From JACCTH01 sp050741915 (GTDB taxonomy: Bacteria; Actinomycetota; Acidimicrobiia; Spongiisociales; ZC4RG35), in assembly GCA_050741915.1 (NCBI GenBank), contig JBOGEX010000141.1, positions 1 to 63,455 on the forward strand: DNA of 63,455 nucleotides. Reading direction: 5' to 3'. The notes beneath the pieces are model-generated. The model saw only the letters and a program-made list of their open reading frames with translations, searched no databases and was not told where the DNA came from. Below are positions 43,350 to 51,902 of this stretch, piece by piece. Both the position numbers and the translations under genes were made by a program. Positions within the stretch are counted from its first letter, which is position 1. Every line of letters starts with the position of its first letter.

Positions 43350-44513
43350 ATGCCTAAGACCTATGCCGAGATGGTCAAGCAGGCGTTGGAGATCGTAGGC
43401 GAGATCTCACCGGCTGAGTTGGAAGAGATGCGAGCGGCCGGACCGTTGGTCTTGATCGATTGCCGCGAGAACGAAGAGTACGCCCAGGGCGTCATCGCCG
43501 GCGCCTCCCTCGTTCCCCGCGCCTCGATCGAGGCGGGCGTGGCGCGAGCGGGGCTGGCTATCGACGTGCCGATCGTCGTCTATTGCTCTTCGGGGGTGCG
43601 CTCGTTGCTCGCCGCCCGGACGCTGTACGAGATGGGCTACGAAACTGCCACGTCCCTCGCCGGCGGTCTGCAGCGCTGGTCTCGTGAGGGTTATCCGATC
43701 GAGAGGTCGAGTGAAGGATTGTCGCCCGAGCAACGGGAGCGCTACGCCCGTCACCTGACCCTCCCCGAGGTAGGGGAGAAGGGTCAGCAGAAACTGCTCG
43801 AGGCGAAGGTGGCGGTGATCGGAGCTGGCGGTCTCGGCTCTCCTGCCGCCCTCTATCTGGCCGCCGCTGGGGTAGGGACGATCGGCATGATCGACTTCGA
43901 CGTAGTCGACGTCTCCAACCTCCAACGCCAGATTCTCCACCGCACTGACCGCATTGGCCAACCCAAGGTCGACTCGGCTGCGCAATCTCTGGGCGCGATC
44001 AATCCCGACGTAAAGGTCGCGACCCATCGGGAGCAACTAAATGCCTCCAATGCTCTCAATCTCTTGACCGGCTACGACGTGATCGTCGATGGCTCCGACA
44101 GCTTTCCGACCCGCTATTTGATCAATGACGTCTCCCTGCGGCTGCGGGTGCCAGTGGCTCACGGGTCGATCTTCCGCTTCGACGGGCAAGCATCCTTTTT
44201 CATGCCCTACCAAGGACCCTGCTACCGCTGCATCTTCGCCGAGGCTCCGCCCCCGGAACTGGCTCCCAGCTGTGCTGTCGCTGGAGTACTCGGTGTCTTG
44301 CCCGGCATCATCGGTTCGATTCAGGCCACCGAGACCATTAAGCACATTCTCGAGATCGGCGAAACCCTGGTCGGCCGACTCCTGGTGTATGACGCGCTCG
44401 ACCAGTCATTCATGTCGGTCACTGTCAACCGTCGAGAAGACTGCCCGGCCTGCTCCGATCCCGCCAACCCTCCCAGCCTCGTCGACTACGACCCACTCTG
44501 TCGGGCGAGCTAG
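43350..44513 (+). CDS. rhodanese-ThiF/MoeB fusion (adenylyltransferase/sulfurtransferase)
   Basis: The 387-aa protein has an N-terminal rhodanese domain (about 15-115) with active-site Cys79 in VVYCSSGVRS. It is followed by an E1-like ThiF/MoeB domain (about 127-380) with the ATP loop VAVIGAGGLGSPAALYLAAA, SNLQRQILH, VDGSDSFPTRYLIND and zinc cysteines CYRC and CPAC. It should adenylate the C-terminus of a ubiquitin-like sulfur carrier and pass sulfur to it. MoeZ/MOCS3-type proteins have the rhodanese at the C-terminus; here the order is reversed. The ATG is six bases after TAGGCT (leaderless). The stop interlocks with a convergent JAMM protease (CTAG). Confidence 0.88.
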   Translation: MPKTYAEMVKQALEIVGEISPAELEEMRAAGPLVLIDCRENEEYAQGVIAGASLVPRASIEAGVARAGLAIDVPIVVYCSSGVRSLLAARTLYEMGYETATSLAGGLQRWSREGYPIERSSEGLSPEQRERYARHLTLPEVGEKGQQKLLEAKVAVIGAGGLGSPAALYLAAAGVGTIGMIDFDVVDVSNLQRQILHRTDRIGQPKVDSAAQSLGAINPDVKVATHREQLNASNALNLLTGYDVIVDGSDSFPTRYLINDVSLRLRVPVAHGSIFRFDGQASFFMPYQGPCYRCIFAEAPPPELAPSCAVAGVLGVLPGIIGSIQATETIKHILEIGETLVGRLLVYDALDQSFMSVTVNRREDCPACSDPANPPSLVDYDPLCRAS

Positions 44514-44911
44514 GTAACGATTTCCACTTCGTCGGCCTTGCGATCGGCGACGACAAACGCCCGCACCCCGGCCGCGGTCACCACTAGATAGAGCCACTCT
44601 GGTTCAGCGGCCAGCGCCAGATCGGTCAGCGAGAGCGTCGCTGGCCCTTGCGGGTGCGAGTGAAAGGCACCGATCAGCTCCCAGCCGCGGGCTTCGGCAT
44701 GCTTCCACGCCCGGAAATGCTCGAACGGGTCGATGGTGAACGCCGTGGTCGACTGTTGAGCATTGGTGAGCGGATAGACAAAGCGCACCACCCGTCCGAC
44801 ACCGGCGAGGAGACCACAACATTCCGCCGGCAGGCAGAATTGATAATGCGCCTCGATGGCTTCCAGGCCGGCCGCGGAGAGGCGAAGAGGATCACTTGAG
44901 ATGGTCGGCAA
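44510..44911 (-). CDS. JAMM/MPN+ metallopeptidase (Mec-like)
   Basis: The 133-aa protein has the complete JAMM site: Glu in LPAECCGLLAG and the HSHPxxxxxxSxxD motif in GAFHSHPQGPATLSLTD. In actinobacteria such enzymes (Mec+ of Mycobacterium) trim the ubiquitin-like sulfur carrier CysO, and the neighbouring E1-rhodanese enzyme fits that chemistry. No carrier or cysteine-synthase gene is adjacent. The only in-frame start is a TTG at 44911 inside the end of the upstream SDR gene, so the first residues are uncertain. Confidence 0.85.
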   Translation of the reverse strand: MPTISSDPLRLSAAGLEAIEAHYQFCLPAECCGLLAGVGRVVRFVYPLTNAQQSTTAFTIDPFEHFRAWKHAEARGWELIGAFHSHPQGPATLSLTDLALAAEPEWLYLVVTAAGVRAFVVADRKADEVEIVT

Positions 44912-45614
44912 CCCACTTCTCGCTCTGATCCCAGAGTCGAGCGATCGCTGCTCGGTCCCTCGTCACGGCCGAGGGTTCTACAACTCCAGAAGGGGTTACG
45001 TATGAGCCTGGGGGGAGGTCTTGATCCATCGCTGCCTTGAGCACGGGGAGGGCGCCCAACGAGGGAGGAGCCATACCTTTTGTCATCACCCAACGAAGAG
45101 GTTGCGGCACTCGCCGCCAGAGTCCGGTGGCAATGACGCCGGGGTGGACCGAGTAGGCATCGACCCCACGACTTGCGAGTTCGATGGTGAAGGCAATCTG
45201 ACAGGCCTTCGAGAATGCGTACTCCCTCCAGCCCGTGAGGGACTTCGTGCGACCTAACCCGTTGCTGGGATCGAGGGACGGGGCGGACCGGTGGGCATCA
45301 GAGCTGACATTGACGACCCGCGTTCGGGGCGCCGCCAGCGCCCGCGTAAGCAGGTAGTGCGACAGATAGTTCACGCCAAAGGCCAACTCGAATCCATCGC
45401 TCGTGATTCCGCGCTTCCCGGCTATGCCGGCGTTGTTGATCAGCAGGTCGACCGGTCGAGATCGCAGCTGGTCAGCCAGAGCGGCAACTGAAACCAGCGA
45501 TGACAAATCGCCTTCAGCTCGTCCCAGCGCAATCACCTCATGGCCAGCTGCCAGTAACGACGTTGTTACCTCACTCCCAATGCCACCTCTGGCACCGGTG
45601 ATAAGCGCGATCAA
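44892..45614 (-). CDS. short-chain dehydrogenase/reductase
   Basis: The 240-aa SDR has TGARGGIGSEV near the N-terminus, NNAGIAGKRG, Ser in VNVSSDAHRSAP, and the catalytic pair in REYAFSKACQ (Y-x3-K). The pattern HPGVIATGLWRRV after the active site resembles retinol-dehydrogenase/WWOX-like SDRs. The TTG at 45614, with AAAAGGG upstream, places the first beta-strand directly at the N-terminus; longer frames add a non-family 29-residue extension. Substrate unknown. It overlaps the JAMM gene start by 20 bases. Confidence 0.8.
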   Translation of the reverse strand: MIALITGARGGIGSEVTTSLLAAGHEVIALGRAEGDLSSLVSVAALADQLRSRPVDLLINNAGIAGKRGITSDGFELAFGVNYLSHYLLTRALAAPRTRVVNVSSDAHRSAPSLDPSNGLGRTKSLTGWREYAFSKACQIAFTIELASRGVDAYSVHPGVIATGLWRRVPQPLRWVMTKGMAPPSLGALPVLKAAMDQDLPPGSYVTPSGVVEPSAVTRDRAAIARLWDQSEKWVADHLK

Positions 45615-45639
45615 GAGCCCTTTTCGACATGGTTTGGAA

Positions 45640-46581
45640 TCACCCGGGCATCGTAGGAGACCGCTTCTTTTTCGATTGGCGGCGCCCCTGGTCGATAGCA
45701 CTCAGGTCGGCGGATAGCTCGGCTAGCGCCGACGAGAAGTCTTTGCCCCAGCATGGCTCGTATCGAGAGTCGATCACGCGCACCAGGCGACTGATCGATG
45801 CTCCTTCCGGAGTCGTCCGGTACCAGAAAAGCTCGGGGCTGATTTGGCCCGGCTCGTCGACGTACCAGCGGCCACCGATCTCGATCATCTCGGCCGAGGC
45901 CTGCGGGATGTGATCGTCGAGGATTTCCGCGTAGAGCAGCGCATCTCGCACCGGGACCATCACCACCGCTCCATAACGATTCCAGGGCGATAGCAGATGC
46001 TGGAGGTCGAGGAGGACACTCGACGCGAAGAAGTTGTCACGGACCCAGACGATTCGGGTTCTGCCGCGAGCGAGGATGCGGCGTTCCCGCGCTTCATCCC
46101 AGATGGTGTGATCCAGTGCTTCCTTCCAGGCGATCTCGGGATCTGTGTCCCAGGTGGCGAGCTGTTCGTCGCTCACGGTCACCGCCCCAAGGTCGGTCCG
46201 CATCATCAGTACCTGATCGAGGCCGTCACACACCGATCGGTACGACGCCCATCCCGGCAGGGAACCATCCTCCGAGAGCCTGATCCGGAGGTGGGCCCGA
46301 GCCTCGTCGAAGGTGGCCGGTAGCTCGGGTGGTGTGGCGAGATGATCGACCCAATCGGCGATTACCTCCGGCCAGCGTTCCTCGGGAATCTCCGACAGGG
46401 TCCGCGAAATGTTGACGAGACCCATGATTCCGCCCTCCGGATGGGTGACGGTCCAGCCGTCGTCTGCCACCTGAGCGCCGGGCCCCATTCGTTCGGTAAT
46501 GAGATTCAGAAGATATTGATGTTGTTCAACAGTCAATGACGGCATGGAAAGCGTTGTAATAGGTACCGTCCCCGCTGACAA
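45640..46581 (-). CDS. unknown soluble protein
   Basis: The protein is 313 aa and the family is not recognised. The N-terminal part (LTVEQHQYLLNLITERMGPG, VNISRTLSEIPEERWPEVIADWVDHL) and the middle region (MMRTDLGAVTVSDEQLATWD, RTRIVWVRDNFFASSVLLDL) recall DUF1444-like proteins of firmicutes and actinobacteria, but I am not certain. The C-terminus is charged. The TTG at 46581 was preferred because AGGAG lies seven bases upstream; an ATG 12 codons in (46545) has no ribosome site. It is divergent from the HDAC-like gene. Confidence 0.5.
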   Translation of the reverse strand: MSAGTVPITTLSMPSLTVEQHQYLLNLITERMGPGAQVADDGWTVTHPEGGIMGLVNISRTLSEIPEERWPEVIADWVDHLATPPELPATFDEARAHLRIRLSEDGSLPGWASYRSVCDGLDQVLMMRTDLGAVTVSDEQLATWDTDPEIAWKEALDHTIWDEARERRILARGRTRIVWVRDNFFASSVLLDLQHLLSPWNRYGAVVMVPVRDALLYAEILDDHIPQASAEMIEIGGRWYVDEPGQISPELFWYRTTPEGASISRLVRVIDSRYEPCWGKDFSSALAELSADLSAIDQGRRQSKKKRSPTMPG

Positions 46582-46619
46582 GAGGGTTCTCCTCTCCGGT
46601 CCGCGTAAGGTGAGAGAAC

Positions 46620-47678
46620 GTGCCCGTGACCACCGTCTTTAGCCCCGATCATGCCCGGCACGTTCCAGATGGCGAGATCTGGGTGGGGATACGAATCGAC
46701 GGCACCGAGCTTCCATCCCGAGGCCAGGCGATCCTCGAGGCTGTCACTGCCGCCGGACATGAGGTCATCGCCCCCGAGCAGATCTCCGATGATGAGCTCC
46801 TTTCGGTGCATGACCCTGCGCTTGTCCAGTTCCTCGAGAATTCCTACGCCGACTGGTCGTCCTCGGATTACCCCCGCGATCCCGGTCAGGATCGGGTGGT
46901 TCCGTATGCGTTCCCGCACCCAGCGATGCTCGTCCCCGGCAACAAGCCGCGCATGCCAACGTCGGTCGGCGCCCGGACCGGCATGTTTGCCATGGACACG
47001 ATGACCTTGATCGGTCCCGGGACATGGGAGGCGGTTAGAGCTGCCGTCGCCTGTTCGTTGAGCGCGGCCAACCTCGTGGCTTCGGGTAGCCAGATCGTCT
47101 ATGCCGCGGTTCGCCCGCCGGGACATCACGCTGGTCGATCCTTTTACGGCGGATCCTGTTATTTGAACAACGCTGCTCTGGCGGCGCGCCGACTGGCTGA
47201 TCGAAGTGGCGAGATCGTGGCGGTGATCGATCTCGATGCCCATCACGGAAACGGCACCCAGCAGATCTTCTACGAAACAAGCGAGATCCTCTACGGGTCC
47301 GTTCACATCGACCCGGCGTCTGGCTACTTCCCCCACTGGGTCGGGTTCGCTGACGAAACCGGTGCCGGTGAAGGAAAGGGAGCTAACACCAACATCACGC
47401 TGGCGCCGGGGACCGGCGACACGGAATGGCTCGCCGGAATTCAACAGCTGGTCCATCACAGCGCCGCGGCCTCGTCACTGGTCGTCTCCTTGGGGGTCGA
47501 CTCGTTTCGTGACGACCCAGAGAGTCCGCTCCTCGTGAGTGTCGAGGGTCATCATCGGGCCGGCCAGCTTCTCAGGGAGCTGGGCCTGCCGACCGTAGTG
47601 GTGCAGGAAGGCGGCTATGACCTCGCCCACCTCGGCGAGCTCGTGGTCGCGTTTCTCGACGGGCTCGAAAATGGTTGA
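46620..47678 (+). CDS. histone deacetylase-family (acetylpolyamine amidohydrolase-like) hydrolase
   Basis: The 352-aa zinc amidohydrolase has the charge-relay histidines in AVRPPGHHAG, zinc ligands in VIDLDAHHGNGTQ, and the GVDSFRDDPES and EGGYDL blocks. The extended insert with GARTGMFAMDTMTLIGPGTW is typical of bacterial acetylpolyamine amidohydrolases. It would remove acetyl groups from small amines or proteins. The GTG start is eight bases behind TAAGGT. It overlaps the TauE gene by eight bases. Confidence 0.88.
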   Translation: MPVTTVFSPDHARHVPDGEIWVGIRIDGTELPSRGQAILEAVTAAGHEVIAPEQISDDELLSVHDPALVQFLENSYADWSSSDYPRDPGQDRVVPYAFPHPAMLVPGNKPRMPTSVGARTGMFAMDTMTLIGPGTWEAVRAAVACSLSAANLVASGSQIVYAAVRPPGHHAGRSFYGGSCYLNNAALAARRLADRSGEIVAVIDLDAHHGNGTQQIFYETSEILYGSVHIDPASGYFPHWVGFADETGAGEGKGANTNITLAPGTGDTEWLAGIQQLVHHSAAASSLVVSLGVDSFRDDPESPLLVSVEGHHRAGQLLRELGLPTVVVQEGGYDLAHLGELVVAFLDGLENG

Positions 47679-48462
47679 TGGTCGGGCCGTTCTTCCCGGG
47701 AGTCGAACTGTCCTCATCGGTGTGGCCACCGGCGCCCTTTCGGGTCTTCTCGGAGTCGGAGGTGGAATCGTGATGGTCCCCTCACTCGTCGCTTTTGGCT
47801 TCAGTCGCCATCGAGCGAACGGCACTTCGTTGGCGGCGATTCTCTTGGTGGCTTCGTCGGGAGCCATCGCCTTTGCGGTCGCGGGCGATTTGGACTGGCA
47901 GGTGGGGGTGACTCTTGGCATCGGGGGGTTGGTCGGTTCGACCCTCGGCGCCAACCTCATGAATCGCCTCCACGGCAACACCCTCGGGCTCATCTTCGGA
48001 GTCGTCCTCCTCATCACCGGCCTGCGGATGGTGCTGGCGGGTGACACCGCGGTTGGAGGAGATGATCTTGATCCGGCTCTCAGAGTCGCCATTGGGGTTT
48101 TGGTGGGGATGGTGGCGGGGCTTGCTTCAGGATTGGCCGGGGTCGGCGGGGGAGTCGTCATGGTTCCGGCGATGGTCTTCTTTTTGGGCCTCGATCAACA
48201 CACTGCTGAGGGCACGTCGCTCCTCGCCATTCTCTTCACGGCGGTCGCGGCCACGAGGATCAACACTCGCAACCGCCACGTCGACTGGCGGGCGATGTTG
48301 ATCCTGGGATTGGTCGGCGCCGTCACCGCCCCCCTTGCCACTCTCGTCGCCCAATCGATTTCGGCCCCGGCCTTGACCAGGGTCTTTGGCGTTCTCGTGG
48401 TTCTGATGGCCGCACGGACGATCGTCAGGAGCCGGCAGGCTCCCGAGACTGCTCTAACTTGA
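47671..48462 (+). CDS. TauE/SafE-family (TSUP) membrane exporter
   Basis: The 263-aa protein has eight predicted helices in two repeats, each opening with the family motif: LSGLLGVGGGIVMVPSLVAF at about 23-42 and ASGLAGVGGGVVMVPAMVFF at about 150-170. The two-fold internal repeat is obvious. TSUP proteins move sulfite, sulfoacetate or other organosulfur anions. It is co-translated with the HDAC-like gene and overlaps the convergent msrB by 38 bases, so the two transcripts are antisense at their 3' ends. Confidence 0.88.
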   Translation: MVDGRAVLPGSRTVLIGVATGALSGLLGVGGGIVMVPSLVAFGFSRHRANGTSLAAILLVASSGAIAFAVAGDLDWQVGVTLGIGGLVGSTLGANLMNRLHGNTLGLIFGVVLLITGLRMVLAGDTAVGGDDLDPALRVAIGVLVGMVAGLASGLAGVGGGVVMVPAMVFFLGLDQHTAEGTSLLAILFTAVAATRINTRNRHVDWRAMLILGLVGAVTAPLATLVAQSISAPALTRVFGVLVVLMAARTIVRSRQAPETALT

Positions 48463-48829
48463 GGGCGGCCGAGTTCATGCAGTAGCGGAGGCCGGTCGGC
48501 CCCGGTCCGTCCGGGAAGACATGCCCGAGATGCCCGCCGCAGTTGGCGCACTTCACCTCGGTCCGGGTTATCCCGTAGCTGCGATCAGATTCCTCCTCGA
48601 CCTCGGCGCCGGCGGCGGGACGGGAGAACGACGGCCATCCGGTTCCGGAGTCGAACTTGTCCTCGGAGGAGAAAAGCACTGCATCGCAACCCGCGCAGCG
48701 GTAGGTCCCCTCATCGTGGTTGTCCCAGTAGACGCCGGTGAAGGGCCGTTCGGTCCCACCCTGGCGGAGGACGTCGTACTGCTCGGGGGTGAGACGCTGA
48801 CGCCATTCCTTGTCGGTAATAGTTTCCAT
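48425..48829 (-). CDS. msrB: peptide-methionine (R)-S-oxide reductase
   Basis: The 134-aa protein is a complete MsrB. Zinc cysteines are in YRCAGCDAVLF and KCANCGGHLGHVF, the substrate Trp/Phe patch in GTGWPSF, and the catalytic cysteine in RYCMNSAAL. It repairs R-methionine sulfoxide in proteins using thioredoxin. The ATG has AAAGGAG five bases upstream. It is probably monocistronic; a long palindrome separates it from the envelope genes. Confidence 0.95.
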   Translation of the reverse strand: METITDKEWRQRLTPEQYDVLRQGGTERPFTGVYWDNHDEGTYRCAGCDAVLFSSEDKFDSGTGWPSFSRPAAGAEVEEESDRSYGITRTEVKCANCGGHLGHVFPDGPGPTGLRYCMNSAALKLEQSREPAGS

Positions 48830-48886
48830 TTCGCTCCTTTTATAGGTCCAACCTCGTTGCTCCCGGGGTTGTTTCCTCCCTTTCGC

Positions 48887-48921
48887 GACGTAGAAGGTCC
48901 GCTTTGCGGACCTTCTACGTC
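48887..48921. terminator. perfect 16-bp hairpin at the end of the PspC operon
   Basis: GACGTAGAAGGTCCGC (48887-48902) and its exact complement (48906-48921) flank a TTT loop. The right arm reaches into the stop codon of the 71-aa membrane-protein gene. It probably ends the minus-strand PspC transcript, although no U-tract follows on that strand. Confidence 0.6.
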
Positions 48922-49135
48922 ATAAAAACGACTCGGGCTGGCGCCGGCGGAGGCCCGGTACTACCAGCGCCACGCCAACGATCAACGCCAAGACCGGCAG
49001 AATCAGGTCGAAAAACAAGCTGAGCTGTTGGATCTCGAGGAGAGTCGTCGTATCTGCCAGAAGAACCAACAACCCGACGCTGACGAGGACCAAACCTCCC
49101 ACGAATGACCACGCGTCAAACTTGTGTGCTTTCAC
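48920..49135 (-). CDS. 71-aa membrane protein (LiaI-like)
   Basis: Two hydrophobic helices, WSFVGGLVLVSVGLLVLLAD and LSLFFDLILPVLALIVGVAL, are separated by a short polar loop, with a basic tail (PGLRRRQPES). This is the two-helix layout of LiaI/DUF5668-type proteins that accompany PspC and LiaF-like envelope-stress proteins. It overlaps the upstream PspC gene stop by four bases and is probably co-translated with it. Confidence 0.65.
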   Translation of the reverse strand: MKAHKFDAWSFVGGLVLVSVGLLVLLADTTTLLEIQQLSLFFDLILPVLALIVGVALVVPGLRRRQPESFL

Positions 49136-50574
49136 GATCTTCCTCCATCCATTGAGACCACGATGTCACCTTCATCGGTCGTGGCGTTGATGCTGATGAT
49201 GTTTCCGCCTGTCTCGGTCTCGGAGTTGATGAGCCCACCAGGTTCGGCCGTACTTCCGAGAATGTCGATCGTTCCCGAGTCCGAGATGGCCGCGATCGTG
49301 TAGGACGTGTTCTCGGGAAGCACCACCCGGATCGTTCCATCTTCGGCAATGAGATCGACGAAAACGTCTTCTGTCAGATCGATGTCGGAGAGATCGACGG
49401 TCATGTTCGCGTCGCCCTCGACTTCGTAGGCTGGCGCCAAAGAACTCGGGCTAGTGGCATAAATGACGACATCTCCGGCAGCGCTCGGAGTGGCTCCCAC
49501 TCCTCGGACCGCGATTTGGCCGACGCCGACTTCGAGATGGGTGACGACCAGGCCCTCACCTCTGTCGGGATATGAAATGGCGCGGTCGACGCCCAAGCCT
49601 CCTTCACGGTCCTCGGGACCGGTGGACTCGCCGATTCCGACCTCAGTCGTGGCCTCGATGCCGAGGTTCGGCGGCAGGAGCAGCTCGAGGCTCCCGACGC
49701 CAACCGAGCCATTGAACTCCACGACTTGTCCTTCCCAGGCAAGATCGGTCAAATCGATTGTCAGCCGGCCGGTCGATAGCTCATAGCTCGAGTCGAGTTC
49801 GGCGAATGATGTCGGGTTGACCAAAACGGTGCGTGCGGTCTGACTGAACTCGGTGACGCCGGCCACGATCGATGCGGGGATGAGGAGGAGGCCGAAAGGA
49901 ATCAGCCACCGGGCTCGTCCATTCCTGGTCCCAACCAAGACCCCCAGACCAATCACCGTCACCGCCAACGCCAGATAGTGCCGCGGGCCCGCATCTACCA
50001 GAGGCGAGAGGCGGTCGATCAATGCCAGGGCTCCGAGGCTGATGATCGCAAGGCCGATCGTGATTTGGCCTAGGGGTGAGGAAGGAGCCGGGGGGCGGCG
50101 AGGCGCTCGTGGCGGCGCCGTTACTGGTGAGGTTGCCACGGGTGTGGGCGGTCCGGCATTCGGACGGAACTCCCCGCGGTAAAGAAGTATGCCCAGGACG
50201 AGCAAAGCCGTTGGGATGACGATGCCACCATCCATGAAAGGAAGAGCGCTGGCGAGGATCGCCACCGCCAGCACCACAAGTACCACTCCCAGCCACGCTT
50301 GTGAGCCCGACACTTTTGCCAGCCACCGTTGCCCGATCGATTCGATCTCACCCTCGTCGGGGATCAGCAACCAGCAGACGATGTAGAGAGCGAGACCAAT
50401 TCCGGAGAATGCGAGGAGAACGAAAACCGCTCGCACCAAAAGTGGAGGCAGCCCGAGCTTTCGCGCCAGCCCGACTGCGGTGCCAGAGATGATCCGGCCC
50501 GCGGCGGGCCGGTAGAGGGCCCCCGCGCTCGGTCGGGCTCCTTCGGTGGATTCTGTCTGAGTTGAGTCGTTCAT
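49132..50574 (-). CDS. PspC-domain membrane protein with C-terminal toast-rack domain
   Basis: The 480-aa protein has an N-terminal PspC domain (about 20-85: RIISGTAVGLARKLGLPPLL, then VLLAFSGIGLALYIVCWLLI) and further membrane helices to about 260. A long beta-rich C-terminal region follows (GSVGVGSLELLLPPNLGIEA, VGVGQIAVRGVG, IRVVLPENTSYTI, NATTDEGDIVVSM), matching the toast-rack/LiaF-type adhesin-like fold. It is divergent from a PspC-domain histidine kinase and its regulator, a genomic arrangement described for actinobacterial envelope-stress systems. It probably senses or seals membrane damage. Confidence 0.78.
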   Translation of the reverse strand: MNDSTQTESTEGARPSAGALYRPAAGRIISGTAVGLARKLGLPPLLVRAVFVLLAFSGIGLALYIVCWLLIPDEGEIESIGQRWLAKVSGSQAWLGVVLVVLAVAILASALPFMDGGIVIPTALLVLGILLYRGEFRPNAGPPTPVATSPVTAPPRAPRRPPAPSSPLGQITIGLAIISLGALALIDRLSPLVDAGPRHYLALAVTVIGLGVLVGTRNGRARWLIPFGLLLIPASIVAGVTEFSQTARTVLVNPTSFAELDSSYELSTGRLTIDLTDLAWEGQVVEFNGSVGVGSLELLLPPNLGIEATTEVGIGESTGPEDREGGLGVDRAISYPDRGEGLVVTHLEVGVGQIAVRGVGATPSAAGDVVIYATSPSSLAPAYEVEGDANMTVDLSDIDLTEDVFVDLIAEDGTIRVVLPENTSYTIAAISDSGTIDILGSTAEPGGLINSETETGGNIISINATTDEGDIVVSMDGGRS

Positions 50575-50705
50575 ATCCCTAACTGTGAGTGAGGGAAGCT
50601 GTTCTCGACTATCCGGCATCACCCTCGCGCACCCCTGGTGTTCCGGGGATTGCTCAGGGGCTCACCCCATTGTCCAAGGCATCACCGGACTGGCAAGATC
50701 TCCTG

Positions 50706-51902
50706 GTGGAACCAACGAGCCGGAATGAGCTGGTCGATCGCCTGTCGCTTTGGCGTCGCTCCGAGCCGCGTTTGATTGCAGGCGTCGCCGGGGGAATTGC
50801 CGATCGAGTGGGAGTTCCCGCTGTTTATGTCCGAGCCGCCTTTGTCACGCTGACCACGATCTGGGGGATAGGCGTTCTGCTGTACCTTCTGATCTGGTGG
50901 CTCACCCTCGACCATCAGGCCGACCCATCGCCGGGCGAGCTTGAGACCGGACAGCGTGTGGGGCTGGGAACGAGCTTCGTCGCCGGGCTCTGGCTGCTGG
51001 CGGGTGCCGGCTTCGTCCCCGATGCATTCGCCACCTTCGTCATTGCCGCCATCGCCTTCGGCGTCGCCGCCGTCCTCGACCGCTCTGAATCAGGAGGAAT
51101 TGCCCGGTTGATCATGCCGGGAGAGACCCAGGGGGTGTCGGTTTTTCGGATGGTGGCCGGGGTCACGTTGCTGTTGATAGGCCTCGGACTTTTCTTCGGG
51201 GCCAACCGAGTGACGTCATCGTTGGGCTCGACGTTCATCGCCATCGCGCTCACCGCCATCGGTTTGATGGTGGCCTTTGGCCCTTGGTTCGTGCGGATGC
51301 GTGACGACCTTGGCAAGGAGCGGCTGGCTCGAGCCCGCCAGGAGGAGAGAGCGGAGATGGCAGCTCACCTGCACGACTCAGTCCTGCAGACCCTGGCCTT
51401 GATCCAGCGCACCGAGAATCCCCGGCGGATGTCGTCCTTAGCCCGCACCCAGGAGCGCGAGCTTCGGACGTGGCTCTTCGGCAAGGCGCCTCTGGAAGGC
51501 GGAGAGTTGCTCTCGACCGCCCTCGCCGCAGCCGCGGCGCGAATCGAGGATGAACGGGCCGCGGCGATCGACCTGGTCACAGTCGGCGACGCCCGTCTCG
51601 ACTCCCGTGGTTCAGCTCTGGTGGCGGCCTCCACCGAGGCCATGGTCAATGCAGTCACTCACGCGGGCGCTGATCGAGTCTCGGTTTATCTCGAGGTGGG
51701 GGAGGGTCGCGCTGAGGTATGGATCACGGACCAGGGCAAGGGATTCGATCGATCGAGTGTTCCCGCCGACCGCAGGGGTTTGGTGGAATCGATCGAGAGG
51801 CGAATCGGTCGTCAGGGCGGTACGGCCGAGATCTCTTCACGTCCGGGGGAGGGGACGGAGGTCCACCTGGTTCTCCCCGGGATCGAATTGGTGGCGAAGT
51901 GA
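50706..51902 (+). CDS. PspC-domain sensor histidine kinase (NarL-type partner)
   Basis: The 398-aa kinase has PspC at the N-terminus (EPRLIAGVAGGIADRVGVPA, TIWGIGVLLYLLIWWLTL) and five to six helices. A HisKA_3-type dimerisation domain follows with the phospho-accepting His in HLHDSVLQTLALIQRT, and an HATPase domain with STEAMVNAVTHAGAD and DQGKGFD. The sensor input is membrane-embedded, as in LiaS/VraS-like kinases. The GTG at 50706 lies six bases after CAAGAT with TTGTCC 18 bases further upstream (leaderless promoter). It overlaps the regulator gene (GTGA). Confidence 0.87.
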   Translation: MEPTSRNELVDRLSLWRRSEPRLIAGVAGGIADRVGVPAVYVRAAFVTLTTIWGIGVLLYLLIWWLTLDHQADPSPGELETGQRVGLGTSFVAGLWLLAGAGFVPDAFATFVIAAIAFGVAAVLDRSESGGIARLIMPGETQGVSVFRMVAGVTLLLIGLGLFFGANRVTSSLGSTFIAIALTAIGLMVAFGPWFVRMRDDLGKERLARARQEERAEMAAHLHDSVLQTLALIQRTENPRRMSSLARTQERELRTWLFGKAPLEGGELLSTALAAAAARIEDERAAAIDLVTVGDARLDSRGSALVAASTEAMVNAVTHAGADRVSVYLEVGEGRAEVWITDQGKGFDRSSVPADRRGLVESIERRIGRQGGTAEISSRPGEGTEVHLVLPGIELVAK

